From the NCBI GenBank assembly GCA_035079385.1, contig JAVHKY010000071.1:932001-996000 (forward strand): a stretch of 64,000 nt of DNA, in the 5' to 3' direction. The stretch comes from Aspidiotus rigidus. Its lineage: Eukaryota; Arthropoda; Insecta; Hemiptera; Diaspididae. Of the stretch, positions 1 to 12,652 are shown in pieces. The stretch's first letter is position 1; each line of letters starts with the position of its first letter. The translations under genes and the position numbers were made by a program. A model generated the notes under the pieces. That model saw only the letters and a list, made by a program, of their open reading frames with translations. It did no database searches and was not told where the DNA came from.

Positions 1-477
1 TACATTTATCAATCGTTTATACCTATACAGTTCCGAGATACTTGGCGGATGTTTAGTCTACCAAACCTGTATATAATTCACAGTTAACTGTACCAAATAA
101 TTGTCAGCTTTTACATCAATTGCAATTTTCAAATATTATAAGTTATCCATTCCCTAATTTATCCCCACTGTACCATACCGTATACCGTTAGAATTAAGAG
201 TATATATTATACCATTTTATCTCCCTTAAGAACATTACCTTACTCTTCACTACTTATCGCGAATCACGTAGTCTTTAGTGTTAACTTGGAAATTTAAGTC
301 GTAAAGTCTTGCCGCGAATTTATTGCCCGTGTATTTTTGTAAAGTGTACTATTGAGTTAATAAATCTTTCGGTCAGTCCAACATGAAACACTTCGCGTTT
401 TTCGCAATCTGATTTTTAAACCCCGTGCTTTCGAAAGTCCCTTGGTCGAATTTCCATCACGACCAATCCACACATCA
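1..477. other. Unassigned AT-rich DNA
   Basis: No open frame of note, no inverted repeat and no recognisable element end is visible. It borders the first family M copy on its right. Confidence 0.5.
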
Positions 478-541
478 CAGTGGCGATGGCGAGTTGTTCA
501 TTTTCTAGCTATTTTTCATTATTATTAGTCATACTCGATAG

Positions 542-1053
542 TTTTTTTTTTTTTTTTTTTAATTATTATTTTACGAGCATTATAAACTGCACGAGGGTTA
601 TTTGCTCGGCGTTACAATCTTATTTTAGAACATTACTTGAATTAGGTTAAATTAGGTACGTATTGGTGGAATTGAGTGGCGATCGAACGGAATTTGTTGG
701 TGAATTATATGAAGTTGTAGAATTGAGTGGTGCGTAAATAAGTTAGGGTTGAGTCGATGGTTTCGGAGTTGTTGTTTAGTGCTGCATTGATATTGGAAGA
801 TATATTTAGGGAGGTTCGAGTGGGTTGCAGGACGGGGCATGAGAAAATAAAATGATCAACTGATAAATTTTCTTGGAGACAGTGAGGGCATGATGGAGGA
901 GCGAGATTAGTGAGAAGATAAGTATGAGTAAGACGAGTGTGGCCTATTCGCAGCCGAGCTAAAATGACCTCCTCTTGCCTTGAATTTCGTTGGGATGAGG
1001 ACCAAAATGTGGGTTCACGTTTTATTTTTCTTAATTTGTTATTCGACTGATTT
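542..1053 (-). mobile_element. 5'-truncated non-LTR retrotransposon fragment with poly(A) tail
   Basis: A 3' terminal piece of a LINE lies on the minus strand. The poly(A) tail is the T run at 542-560, followed (reading minus) by a roughly 145-nt 3' UTR and then by the ORF2 C-terminus. It sits inside family M: undisrupted copies near 19768, 25228 and 58186 read straight from the ACTCGATAG side to the TGAAAACC side. The target-site duplication is not clean. The 5' limit is uncertain by some tens of bases. Confidence 0.78.
705..1019 (-). pseudogene. C-terminal end of LINE ORF2 (RNase H / zinc-knuckle tail)
   Basis: The minus-strand frame runs uninterrupted for about 104 residues to a TAA stop at 705-707. 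It contains the conserved block RQEEVILARLRIGHTRLTH, then CPHC, a histidine (VDH) and a final cysteine (FSC). In I-, Jockey- and related clade LINEs this is the cysteine/histidine tail after the RNase H domain. The reverse transcriptase and endonuclease are missing because the copy is 5'-truncated, so it cannot encode a working protein. The assignment to an I/Jockey-like LINE is from the motif; the exact clade is uncertain. Confidence 0.8.
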
Positions 1054-2024
1054 TAGTGAAAACCTTGAGTTTGAATGATTAAGTACAATTTTTTAATCTT
1101 CATCAAGTGTGCTGATGCGAGACTATACCTGGGTGATTTCACTCTTAATTAATAATTGATTTATTTGTCATTTTTTCATGTATGGGTACATAATTAATAG
1201 TGGTTCATAGTTGATTTGAGGTGTCAAAAGAGATGGAAAGATTATTTTCAATTTGGACTGGCTTTTTTGAGTGAGATTTGAGATTAGACTAACGAGTAAA
1301 CCGGGCTTGGGTGCTATATATTTTTACCGAATTTTCTAGCTAGAAAAGTGAGGTATTTTGTTAATACGTTTGGAATGGTTGAAGCGTGAGGGAAGGAATG
1401 AGGGGTTGACTATTGGGTGATTGGTTGCTTCTTTCGTTTCGACATCGATTTTTTTAGTTTTTCGGGATCTCGTTGTAGCTGGATTCCCAGATGAAGAATT
1501 TTGGGGTGGAGTGTGCATAGAAAATGGTGATATGATAGCGTGAAGGCAATTTATGAGTGCACGAGAGGAATAGCAGCTCGAGATAGCTTTAAGAGATGCC
1601 AGAAATCGGAAGTGATAAAGAATTGAACCACTCATCCTAATATACAGTATACTAGACTAATAATATGCTAAGAATAAGGTATGGGAAAAAATGATTGTAG
1701 AGCTCTTTTTTATTAGAAACAACTGTTATAGCCTCGTAGCAGTTTGGACAGGGGGAGGGGGAGTGGTTTTTCTGGAGACGTTTTGTAGGTTTTAGATGAC
1801 TCTTAGCCTAAATTATAACAAAATTCAGGTTTCCTTATTGGATTATAGGTATCTTTACTCTGTTATCTGTTGATGTGACATCGTAGTGATAGAATTTATA
1901 AACTGAGTTTTATTGTTTATTCTACAAATGTTTGACATGATTGACAGGTCATTGGTATTTAATTTAAAGAGAGGGAGTGACTCTCTCAATGTTTCTTGCA
2001 TTGTGGGAAGAAAAGTCGTGTACT

Positions 2025-2044
2025 ACTCACGCGACTGCGTGAGT
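2025..2044. other. Conserved short hairpin of family M
   Basis: An 8-bp perfect stem ACTCACGC / GCGTGAGT surrounds the loop GACT. The same structure recurs at 6772-6791, 7489-7508, 48605-48624 and 62855-62874. At 48605 both arms have changed together (ACTTACGC / GCGTAAGT), so pairing is kept. Confidence 0.75.
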
Positions 2045-2059
2045 GTTTTTAATGACGTA

Positions 2060-2166
2060 GCGATGATCTATGACCTCTAAAACGTCGAGAAAGTTCATTT
2101 CCCCCCTTTCTGCCACAACTGTGACGGGTGTAATACTCGCTTTTCTACGAAAAGTCGGTAAAAATC
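2060..2166 (-). repeat. Family M fragment in opposite orientation
   Basis: This is the reverse complement of the family M segment that carries the CTAGAAAAG hairpin and the phrase AACTTTCTCGACGTTTTAGG (compare 24580-24665 and 48100-48190). It directly follows a plus-oriented copy, giving a head-to-head join with copy 1. Confidence 0.65.
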
Positions 2167-2334
2167 GATTTCCGTCGGACGTAAGGCAACCTAGGGGAAA
2201 AAGCACCACACTTTCAGCTGGTGAACTCTCTGGAGTTCTTGTGGCGACCATTTCCGACAAATATGCGCAAAAAAATCTTTGCTGGAGGTTAGTGCCAGGT
2301 TCGTCATTTCTAATGTCTAATTTGACTGATGGAC

Positions 2335-2590
2335 TACATCGTTTTCATGGGGCATGTTTACGTCATAGTTTTTTCGCAACGGTTTTCCGTGTATAAAAGA
2401 CCATCAGTGACGTTATTTCGCGGTTTTTTCACACGCTCCGCGCTAACGCTGAAAATCTTTATTTACGTCACTGAAAATCGTTTCGCAAAAACGTACTTAC
2501 GAGGTACGCGTGTTTTAATAGTATATTACTGTACGAGCAGCGATAATTCTCACGTCGTTGCTCGTACTGTAAGATAGTTTTTTAAACAAC
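2335..2590 (+). repeat. Dispersed repeat, inverted partner at 38146
   Basis: 2340-2520 is the approximate reverse complement of 38146-38289 (shared phrases include ATAAAAGACCATC and CGCTAACGCTGAAAA). From about 2524 a second unit begins, TTACTGTACGAGCAGCGAT, which matches the left end of the MITE at 53445-53691 but lacks its right end. No coding assignment is made. Confidence 0.6.
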
Positions 2591-3821
2591 ATACGCCGAA
2601 AGCAATAATTTCTTTATACTTGAATTATTTGATTTTCCAAAATTTCAAGTGTTTCATTACGATTCACGGAATCTGTAAATCAATGGAGTCGTTCTTCAAA
2701 CGATTGGGTCTTTGTCCAATCAGAATCATTAAAATTGTTGCTCAGTTTTTTCGCCACGGGTTTGAGTTTTTTCGCCACTGTTTTCATGATTCTTATCAGT
2801 TGAATGATAAATGCAGTTTTCGCTGTCTAAAATAAACGTACTGTCGGCGTATGTGTTCAAAAAATAATATTTTCTTCTAATCCAGATACTATTGTTGACG
2901 CCCCATGTATACGATAGGTTTTGTTTATTTGACTTCTGAGCGAACGACACGAAGAAAAGATAGATAGAGGACAGGCGGGAAGGGAGTGGTGAGAGAGAAA
3001 GAAAGAAAGAAAGAAAGAAGGTGCTCAAATGTATTGTAAGTCAGAGGAGCAACGACGCGACGACGGACCCGCTTTTCTCACGGTCGGCGGCGTGATGCGG
3101 CGTGTCATCTTTGTTAAACATAAATAAATCATAAAGAAAATAATGACAAGTCCTTTTATTATTTCATAAATAAATCACGCCAGGAATTGTACGAGGCCAT
3201 ACCGCGTTACGCTTGTTGGCCATTTACGCACACGCGTTTTTGTTGCAAATAGTATAGGCGGACGCCGTGCGCCCCAACCGCGAACTATTCTGTACGCACG
3301 CAATATGGAAAATGGCGCACTTTTGATGACTTGAAGACCCAGACGCTTGGAATTTGGGTCATGATGATTGATCGAAACAATTTAATTAAATCAAAATGTG
3401 GAATGTCTTGAATTTCGTCGAAAAAGTATGCAATGCAAGTATACCGTGGGCTTGTCTATAAGCTTGAAATTAATCACTGCCCCCTTGGAAGTAAAGATAA
3501 TACTATTAGGTCAAAAACAAAGAAGAGGGTGGTCTAGTAAAGCGAAACATGCGCTTCTAATTCAATTACCGGAAAATATTCAGTAATATTATTTCAATAT
3601 TTGGAGCATTAATTTTATTGAATAGGTAACTTGATCATTCATTATTTTTAATATTTTTATTATTTCTTTTCTTTTTTTTTTTTTTAATTTTATGTATTTC
3701 TTTTAATGCTCGTATTCATTTTTTTCGTTCGTTCTTTTTTTTTGTGGGTGAAATGATTACTAACCCCTCAAAGTATTTCTTTTTCCGTGATTTCTGACTA
3801 TCGAGAACCCACTACAGAATA
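2591..3821. other. No gene seen
   Basis: AT-rich sequence with a short GAAA run near 2997-3018 and T-rich tracts near 3660-3750. Open frames here are short and low-complexity. Nothing is assignable. Confidence 0.4.
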
Positions 3822-4000
3822 GCCTGCCATACACGAGCGGATTTTTTGACGGATTTTTCAACGGATTTCGTTCCCTCCGTCCACTTATCTGTCACTGCTG
3901 CTTGTGGGATAAGCGGATGAAACGTACATATATCTTTCAGTCAGATCTGAAAGATCGCGGATCGGAAATCCTTCAAAAAATCCGCCCGTGTGTGGCAGGC
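3822..4000. mobile_element. MITE, TA-flanked, about 40-bp terminal inverted repeats
   Basis: The left end GCCTGCCATACACGAGCGG and the reverse complement of the right end GCCTGCCACACACGGGCGG match with two differences, and similarity continues for about 40 bp. TA lies on both sides (3820-3821 and 4001-4002), as expected for a Tc1/mariner-type target duplication. The 179-bp element has no coding capacity. Confidence 0.7.
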
Positions 4001-4407
4001 TAATGTAGATAAGGAAACAATAGTCCACGTTGTTTTTGACTAACAGGCGAGCACACAAAAATTTCGTGGCGGGGGGGTATGTGGCTATTTCCTCCCTATC
4101 CATCAATGATATTGTCTTTTCTTCAGGATTTTTCAATCTAATAACAAAAAATAAAATGCGATTTCTAACCCTTGTTACAAATAAATATTTCTCGCACTGT
4201 GCTATCATGTATATTCAAAATTATTGCATACTACACGTGTCCGCGAATTGAGTGATTGGTCGAGTACGTACGCGCTTCCTTCGGCTATCACTCATTTTGT
4301 GTCAATTTACCGCGTGTTATAAAAAATGAATTAAAAGTATAATTAAGAAGAAAAACGAAGAAGGACATTAGTCAAGTTAGGCCCTTTTTCGGGAGACGCG
4401 TTCAATT

Positions 4408-4582
4408 TATAAATTACACAATATTACCAAACATTTTGTGCATTATTCAATAATAATTATGGTATCTGTGGGCAAAAATTGCTACACGCAACATACCATT
4501 TTGCCTAATACACGTGTATTTTCTGTGAGTGAGTGAGTGAGTGAGTGAGTGAGTGAGTGACTAGGATAGAGCATACTCTTGG
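4408..4582 (+). repeat. Half copy of the 63416 MITE, with GTGA expansion
   Basis: This segment matches 63690-63834, including ATTTTGTGCATTATTCAATA, ATCTGTGGGCAAAAAT and AATACACGTGTATTTTCTGTG, up to the terminal GAGCATACTCT. The GTGA unit that occurs as a short motif near 63808 is expanded here into a run at 4524-4561. The left half of the element is not seen. Confidence 0.75.
4524..4561. repeat. (TGAG)n microsatellite
   Basis: About nine perfect tetranucleotide units inside the half-MITE. The other copy of that MITE has only one or two units. Confidence 0.9.
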
Positions 4583-5607
4583 TGAATTTATGGCAACTAC
4601 AACCGGTTGTGGACATGATTGACTTTTAATTTTGTATAGAACACGTTGTGACTGCCGTAAAGGTTAGGTCAACACGATGTGGTACATATAGAAGGACCAC
4701 GATGCGTATGCGACAAAGTTTGTCCTGATAAAAATAATTAATATTATTCGTAGTACATACGTCAGCATTACCTACCGATAAATTTGTAAATGTATTCGCA
4801 AGAAACAGTCCCGTTTGATTTGCGAGGAATAAGTACGTTAACTTACGAGTATGTTTGACGAAAGTATTTTGTGACGAAAGTATTTTGCTTAATGTTTTCT
4901 ATGAAAAATTGAAATCGTAGTGTGAGACTTCGAGTGATTGTAGCACGTATTGTATGACGTCTGCAAAAGAAAGAATGCGATATTAACACACATCGTGAAG
5001 ACGCAAAAAAAGGACAGGTATTGCATTGACAAAAGATGCTAATGCAAGAGACAAGGTATGACTTGTAATTCAAAGCGTCACAATAATGATTCGTCGTGTA
5101 AAAATAAGTAGTTTCTGTAGTACGGTAACGAAAATCATAATTTTGAAAATTATAATTTTTTCTTATTTTTTATTTTACCTGCCTGCTATTCTCTCAAACG
5201 CATTCTGGCATTCTTTATGTCCGAAACCCGTTACAGTATTTTTTCCCCTCACCCACGACGCACTATAGCATTTAGTATGTAAGTACTGGTCGTGGTGCAA
5301 GAGAACACGTTCTGATCAATTTCAGTTTCACATTAAGCGTCACGGCTGTTTTTGAAATCTAAAAAGGAACAAAACGCGTTCTGGTCGTTGTTTTCGCTCG
5401 ATGGCCGTTTTAGCGTTCTGCTCCGAACATAATAATTATTATACTGTACATACGAGTACTCAAATTACGCGTTACACATCGCTTCAATGTAGAGAAAGAT
5501 TCGTTTCTTCTGTCGTTAGATGCTCGTACTTCAAAGTACTCGTCTATTGCAGTGCCTTTAAGGCGAGTACTGTACAGTATGTATACCTACAATAAAATTT
5601 ACCAAAT

Positions 5608-5656
<49 letters not shown>
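5608..5656. repeat. (TTG)n microsatellite
   Basis: A run of about 16 perfect TTG units with no coding context. Confidence 0.95.
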
Positions 5657-6767
5657 AATAATATACTATGTAGGTAGTTTATTATGGATACGAGTATAAT
5701 ATCGTGGTACGACAAGGTGACGCGACGCGAATGAAGATCGTCATCGAGTATACAAGTGATTTTCTTCATACTGAGCACAACGAATGAAATTCACTTCGAA
5801 CAGGAATATAGGCAAACATTCGTACGCGTTCCCATCGTATTACTGTAATATTGTATACCACCGCGCCACGCCACGCCGCCGTATTTATCGTATGCAACCC
5901 TGCACCACACCACTGTTGTACTGTTTTGCAAAGACTTCGTCTCGCGACAGTAAAAAAGGGTGTGCATAGGCTATAGTCCATACGGCGCGGCGCTGCGTGG
6001 ATAAATTGTATTGTAATATAATGTAGGTAGCTCTCTCTATGAAGAGGATAATTTCTACATATCTAGGTAGATGCGCACGTACTTGTGCATTCGAATGATT
6101 ACACCGGCGACATGAGTGTTAATGTTTTATTTATCTCCTAATCTTGTTTAATTGTCGCGCGTACGATCATAAAACAAACGTTTCGTTTCACGACGATGTC
6201 TACGGCGACTAAACAAGATCGAAAGAAAAGCGGTAGCATAACTGATTTTTTGTACTTCATTTTTCGCATTTTACATATTTTATTTACACTGAAATATTAT
6301 TTACCTAACTTCTTGTTGAATTTTTTATAAAAAATTTCAATTAGAACAGAATTACGTCCGTAATTTTTACTTATTCATATAAATATTCGATATGCACACC
6401 TAAATAATATAATAATATTTTATAGGTATAACGATGAGCGTTATATTCATCACGGTCTACTAAATCGTTAAAAGACAAGGTAGGTATACTCTTCAAGCGA
6501 AAGAAAGTGAGCCGCAAGCTTCGTAACAAAAAATTAAGTCTCATCTCTTCCGCTTCAAATTTCAAACACATACTTATTTTATACAATACATAGAAGGAAA
6601 ATGAATTTCAGCCATGATTTACACATCCTGAAACGCAAAAAAAGTTTTATTCCCGCTCAAATTACGATCACTCAGGGGATTATCGTAATTCCCTTCTCTT
6701 CAAAACGTCGCGTCGGTATAAACGTTAACTGCTATTGGAAAAAAAACAACAACAACAACAACAACAA

Positions 6768-9700
6768 AAACACTCATGCAGTAGCGTGAGTAAAACACGA
6801 CTTTTCTTCTCACACATTCAAAATTCATTAAAACAGTAAAACTCAGTCACCATCACATCACATCAAACTGCGAACTGAAAAAAAAAGTATCCTTAATCTA
6901 ATAAGGAAACCTAAATTTTATGAAGAATTTTCTCAACGGTGTTGATATTATTTATATTTGAAACGATGTTCATAATTATCATTTACATATAATGGCTAAT
7001 GAAGTATGTAAGCGCGAATGAAAAGACGTGCTTTAACTGCAAAATACTTCTTTCTCGAGAGAGAGAAAAAAAAATTTCTAATTTCAAAAAAATAAAATAA
7101 AATGAAAATATAGAAGAAAAAGGACAATTGAAAATAATATTCTCATCTCCTGAGACACATCCAATCAACTATAAACTACTATCAAATACGTATACACAAA
7201 AAATGATGAATAAATCAATAATAAGTTTAAGAATGAAGTCACCAAGAGTCTTGCAGCATATTTGATGAAGACCAAAAAATTGTCCTCAATTATTCAAACT
7301 CAAGGTTTATGACTATTGAAAATTTAAAAAAAAAAAAAAAAAAAAAAACAATTTGAGCTTGACAAAGATGTAACTAGTTCTCATTCTTGTAAATCAATTC
7401 AATGAATCCTTCGTCAAGAATTAACCTGTTAAATAAAAGGTTCTCACACGTAAGGACCTAACTCACACGTACTGATAACAATAAAAACACTCACGCAGTC
7501 GCGTGAGTAGTACACGACTTTTCCTCTCACAATGCAAAAATCATTGAGAGAGTCACTCCCTCTCTTTAAATTAAATACCAACGACCTGTCAATCATGCCA
7601 AATATTTGTAGAATGAACAATAAAACTCAATTTATAAATTCTATCACTATGACGTCACATCAACTGATAACAGAGTGAAAATACCTATAATCCAATTTCT
7701 AGGTAGAAAAGTCGGTAAAAAAATATATAGCACTCGAGTCTGGTTCACTCGTATTTATCTTTTTGTAACTTGGTCATATTGTAGTATTATTATATTTGAA
7801 TATGTGCACCTACAATTTTTTTGAGAATCGGATGAACAGTTCTCGAAAAATTTCCAATTTTCTGAAAAATTTCTTAGTATTATCAAGTAGCTGATGAGAG
7901 CATGAATACAATTTGTGAGAGGACGAAAAGAAGAGCGGCTGGAAACATCTTCAAGTGATGCCGGGTATTGGAAGAAATTAAGAGTTGAGGCACTCGGCTT
8001 CATATCCAGTATGACCTGTCAATCATACCAAATATTTGTAGAATGAACAATAAAACTCAGTTTATAAATTTTATCACTATGACGTCACATTAACTGATAA
8101 CAGAGTAAAAATACCTATAATACAATGAGGAAACCTGAATTTTGTTTCAATAAATCCCCAGAAAAACGACTCCCCCTCCCCCTGCCCAAACTGCTACCAG
8201 GCTATAACAATTATTTAATTGAAAATAATCTTTCCATCTCCTAAGATACCTCAAATCAACTATGAACCACTATCAATTATGTACACACACATGAAAAAAT
8301 GACGTATAAATCAATAATTAATTAAGAATGAAGTCACCAAGGTAGTTTCGCATCGGCACACTTGATGAAGACTAAAAAATTGTACTCAATCATTCAAACT
8401 CAAAGTTTTCATTATCGAGTATGACTAATAATAATGAAAAAAAATGAACAATCCGCCATTGCCACTATCCGTTCAAAAACGAATTTACAAAACAAAAATT
8501 CAACAAAACAAAATTCAAGGCTCTAGGGGCTGTGGGAAGCGAGATACAAGGGTACTAAATTTGAATAAAATATCATCGAAAATAAAATAAAACAAACATG
8601 AGGTAAGCAGGTAATCTTTAGTTAACATAATAAAGGAATTACCTCCCCCTATCTTGTATAGGTCGACATTTTTTCAAGCCCCGCTTCTATCATATATAGC
8701 TCGAAAGTTGAAATTATTCCAAGCCCCCCTCCTATCATATATAGCCTGAGAGTCGAAATTTTTCCAAGTTTTTTGTTGAACGGCGCACGGCAAAATTTTC
8801 GAAAAATCCCCCATAGAACAAGTTTCCTGTTCTAATAAATAATAATACAAATTTAAAAAACTAATACTCCTACGAATATTCATAATAATTCAATAAGATT
8901 GAGCGTAACCTATAAAATTGATTCTTAGCCTAGTATTGGTCTAGTATACTGAATATGAAGTTGAGTGCCTCAACTCTTAATTTCCTCCAATACCTGGCAT
9001 CCCTTGAAGATGTTTCCAGCCGCTCTTCTTTTCGTCCTCTCATAAATTGTATTCATGCTCTCATCAGCTACTCGATAATACTGAGAAATTTTTCAAAAAA
9101 TTGAAAATTTCTCGAGAACTACTTATCTGATTCTCAAAAAAATTACAGGTGCACATCTTCAAATATAATAATACTACAATATGACCAAGTTACCAAAAAA
9201 AATCCATGGAATCTCCAGCTGCTATTCCTCTCGTGCACTCATAGATTGTACTCACGCTATCATATCACAATTTTCTATACAAGCTCCATCCCGAGATTCT
9301 TCATCTGGGAATGCAGCTATACAAGGAGATTTGAAAAACAAAAAAAAATCGATGTCGAGGCCAAACAAGCAACCAATCACTCACCAGTCAATCCCTCATT
9401 CCTTCCCTCACGCTCCAACATTTCCAAACGTATTAACAAAATAAAACACTTTTCTATCTAGAAAAGTCGGTAAAAATATATAGCACCCGAGCCTGGTTCA
9501 CTCGTTAGTCTAACCTCAAATCTCACTCAAAAAACCCAGTTTAAATGGAATAAAATGGTATTTCCATCTCCCGAGACACCTCAAATCAACTACGAACCAT
9601 TATCAATTATGTATACATCAAAAAATGACGTATAAATCAATAATTAATTAAGCATCGGCACATTTGATGAAGATGAAAAAATTTTACTTAATCATTCAAA

Positions 9701-10211
9701 TTCGAGGTTTTCACTATCGAGTATGACTAATAATAATGAAAAAAACAATGAACAACTCGCTATTACCACTATCCGTTCAAAAACAAATTTAACAGAACAA
9801 ATAAAATTTGGCAAAACAAAATTCAAGGCTCTAGGGGCTGTGGGAAGCGACATACAAGTGTACTATAGAAAATAAAATTCAATGAACTCTCATTCATAGT
9901 TAAAAATGAAACAAGAATGAACCTGTTGAATGATGAATAATAAAAAGGTTCTTCATCACAATACAGGTACTGATAACAAAAGTGGTAAAAGTATAGAAAA
10001 TCCCCTTCTCGTAACGTAAGCGCAGCTATTTGTATAAAGCTACTCAAAATACTCAGAAATTTCTCAAAAAATTGACAATTTCTCGAGAACTACTGATCCA
10101 ATCCTCAAACAAATTGCAGGTGCACATCTTCAGATATAATACTACAATGTGGCCAAGTTACAAAAAAGTCCATCGGGTAGTTTCGGAGGAGTTCCGCGGA
10201 CAAAAAAATCT

Positions 10212-10244
<33 letters not shown>

Positions 10245-10330
10245 GGAAACCTGAAATTTTTTTTGTGCTAGTTGTGATCTAGGACCCCTAAAACGTCGAG
10301 AAAGTTCATTACCCACTCCCTTTTATTACA
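6768..10330 (-). repeat. Family M mosaic block, minus orientation
   Basis: Several rearranged family M modules follow one another, all in reverse orientation. Hairpins ACTCATGC/GCGTGAGT and ACTCACGC/GCGTGAGT lie at 6772 and 7489. The RNase H-like segment appears near 7755-8003, 8950-9060 and 9200-9460. The segment seen reversed as ACTCCTCCGAAACTACCCGATGG in plus-oriented copies occurs near 10160-10200. A phrase containing ATCATATATAGC is repeated twice within 8685-8760 and again near 21490 and 36856. A poly(A) run lies at 7327-7348 and a (TA)n run near 10211-10238. The open frames here, including the one at 9181-9444, are decayed fragments, not genes. Confidence 0.75.
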
Positions 10331-11554
10331 CTGTCGTTGAAAAATTGAATTATAATCAATTTTCCATCATTTTTTGAAGTTGACAGTATTTCCGCTTAAA
10401 ACTATCCACGATCACTCACTCAATTTCACCCGCGCAGGTAATTTTGCAGCGCCATCTAGTGCGGGTTTAAACCCCAATACATGAGAAAACGAAAATAATA
10501 TAATACGTAGAATGATATAAATATAAATGAATGAATGAAGACGATAGTGTAAAAACGAATCGAATAAAAATTGCGGCGTGTTGCGCATTCTCTAAGAGGG
10601 GCGAAAGGATTTGGTTTGGAACAGATGCGGAATGTCGAAGAAGTGAAAAGGGAAATAATATTAAAGACAATAATATTAACAATACCACCAGTTTAGTAGG
10701 GGAAGTGGTAGGTCTCACCTGAGATTCGAGTGGGAATTGTGTGTGTGTGTGTGTGTGTGTGTGTACAGCAGGCTAAACCAAAGCTGTGCTCTCGAACGAA
10801 CGATTTTTATAACACACGTTTAGCTGTAGTAAGAAAACTGAGGCGGACCTGTACCTCTTCTTGCGTGCTCACACATAAAACCGGCTTCCTCCAGTACACA
10901 GGTGTCGCGACTACCTGAAGAAATAGCGCGAAATTGAAAAAAATATATGTTTGTTATCAGTGCAGTTCGTGAACTGAATCCAGTAACCTTGGTACGTCCG
11001 TTTACCTTTTTTCCCCTTTTTTTTTTTTTTTGTTTTTCTTTTCCTTTTTCTTTTGTTTTTAGTTTTTAGTTTTTTTCTACTCTCCCTAGTTCTCTACTTA
11101 TCGAGTTCATTTATTTTTCTGTAATATTATTTTTCGATTTTCTTCAGTTTCGTTCGTTTTCATTTTTTAGGAAAAGTTTTGTAAGAAAAAAAAAAATCGT
11201 TGTTTGACTCCTTTTTTTCTTTTGTGTCTAATTTCGTGATTTTTCGTGTATCGTAATCATTCTGCGTGTCGTTGTGATTTTTATGATGACTTTCTAGTCA
11301 AAATTAATATTGTTCGATAATTTTGTGAGTGTGTGGATTTATAGTGAATGCTCTTTCGTATTTCCAAACGTATTTCCAAACGTACATGAATTTACGATTT
11401 TGTGTGCGTCGAGACGGAGTATGTAAAAAACAGCTGGAGTAGTGACAGGTAATTATTGAAAAAAAAAAAAAAAAGTTTTTCTTCTCAGTGCAGGTTTTCA
11501 AAGATGAATATTATTAGTTTTCTGTTACTTCCACTACTTCTACTACTACTACTT

Positions 11555-11593
<39 letters not shown>

Positions 11594-12618
11594 TTACCCT
11601 ATGTAATATCTACATTCCGTGCATTCGATGTCCAGTGCGTTCGAAGTGAACGAATTCGTTCTCCTCATCCGTTATCTTAGTCAAATTTCTCGTTTAAGGA
11701 GGCATCAAATTTCTCAACCACCGACAGCGCGAATATACGTAGTGCGTCACGTGAAACTTTCGTTTTACTGTATAATACGAGGAGTCGTGTCATTCTTCTA
11801 TATTCATCCATTTGATCATCAAATTATGATTGGTAATCAGTAAATAGGTATAAAAAAGAAAAAAAATTCCTAATCGAGTCCGGTTAACTTTCTTATTACA
11901 TATCAACATTTAAATTAATGCTCTTTGAAGGTTATACAGTATACCATTTCTCTCTATTTCGAAAGATGTATAAGAAAGAATCTTGGATATGTTCCAAGAC
12001 TCCATCAGAATTTTATTGACAATTTTTTTTGTATGTATTATCATTATTCTATTTTTTTCTCTTTGTTCTGTTTCTTCTCTTCTTTATTCTGTAAAAAATC
12101 GACGAAATCTTACGTAAAATATCATTTGAATGTAAGTTGTAGTAGTGAAATTTTCATCAGCGACGCGACGTGATCTGTCTGAAACACAAAATTTTCTCAG
12201 AGATCGTAAAAACGGTTTTTCCCTTTTTTTTTTTCTCTCTCTCTCTCTCTTTTTTTTTTTTTTTTTTTTTTTTTCTTTTCTCTTTTCAATATTAGAGCAG
12301 AGTTGCATGACGGTGCACATACACGGCGGACCGAGCAGGGAGTTTTATATTCTACTCGTATGTGTAATCCTAAAGCTATTGTCCGGCATCAGTTCAGACA
12401 GGGACATATTATTATTGCTATTATACTTATGTAGGTATAATACGTACTGTACCGTATACGTACTCTTTAACATTCAATATACTCGACCATACGTTTAACT
12501 CATCGCGACCGTAAAAATTACCAAGATCAGAGACATTATTTAAAACTATGGGAACGTAAATGCATACATTCAGTTACTTACACCGAACATTGTGTTTCAT
12601 GAAGAAATACGTACACTT

Positions 12619-12652
<34 letters not shown>

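Larger units (their letters stand above)
478..2045 (+). repeat. Family M mosaic repeat, copy 1 (interrupted by a LINE fragment)
   Basis: The stretch from about 1054 to 2040 matches 25228-26217 almost base for base and other copies more loosely. Landmarks in order are a TCATACTCGATAG segment, a GTGAAAACCTTGAG segment, a palindromic CTAGCTAG hairpin near 1330, a decayed RNase H-like frame on the minus strand (about 1336-1635), a TACAGTATACTAGAC segment near 1655, and an ACTCACGC/GCGTGAGT hairpin at 2025-2044. The copy is split after 541 by a LINE insertion and resumes near 1054. I recognise no intact gene in it. The minus-strand frame resembles the DS-x-SL-x-AI to FIW region of LINE RNase H domains, but it is degraded. 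Confidence 0.8.
4001..6767. other. No gene seen; microsatellites
   Basis: Besides the half-MITE at 4408 and the two microsatellites listed separately, I see no element ends. A 20-codon opening at 6196 (MSTATKQDRKKSGSITDFL) has a gene-like look, but it runs into hydrophobic low-complexity sequence and has no supported continuation. Confidence 0.4.

Noticed and set aside
642..660. TTAGGTTAAATTAGG resembling insect telomeric TTAGG repeats
   Set aside because: Only isolated TTAGG words, no array.
2070..2396. 108-codon plus-strand frame
   Set aside because: It overlaps a reversed family M fragment and an unrelated dispersed repeat, so it is a chance frame.
10957..11448. Possible non-coding first exon (TCAGTGCAGTTCG initiator-like start, CAG|GTAATT donor-like end)
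   Set aside because: Both signals are weak and common in AT-rich DNA; no conserved coding sequence supports it.
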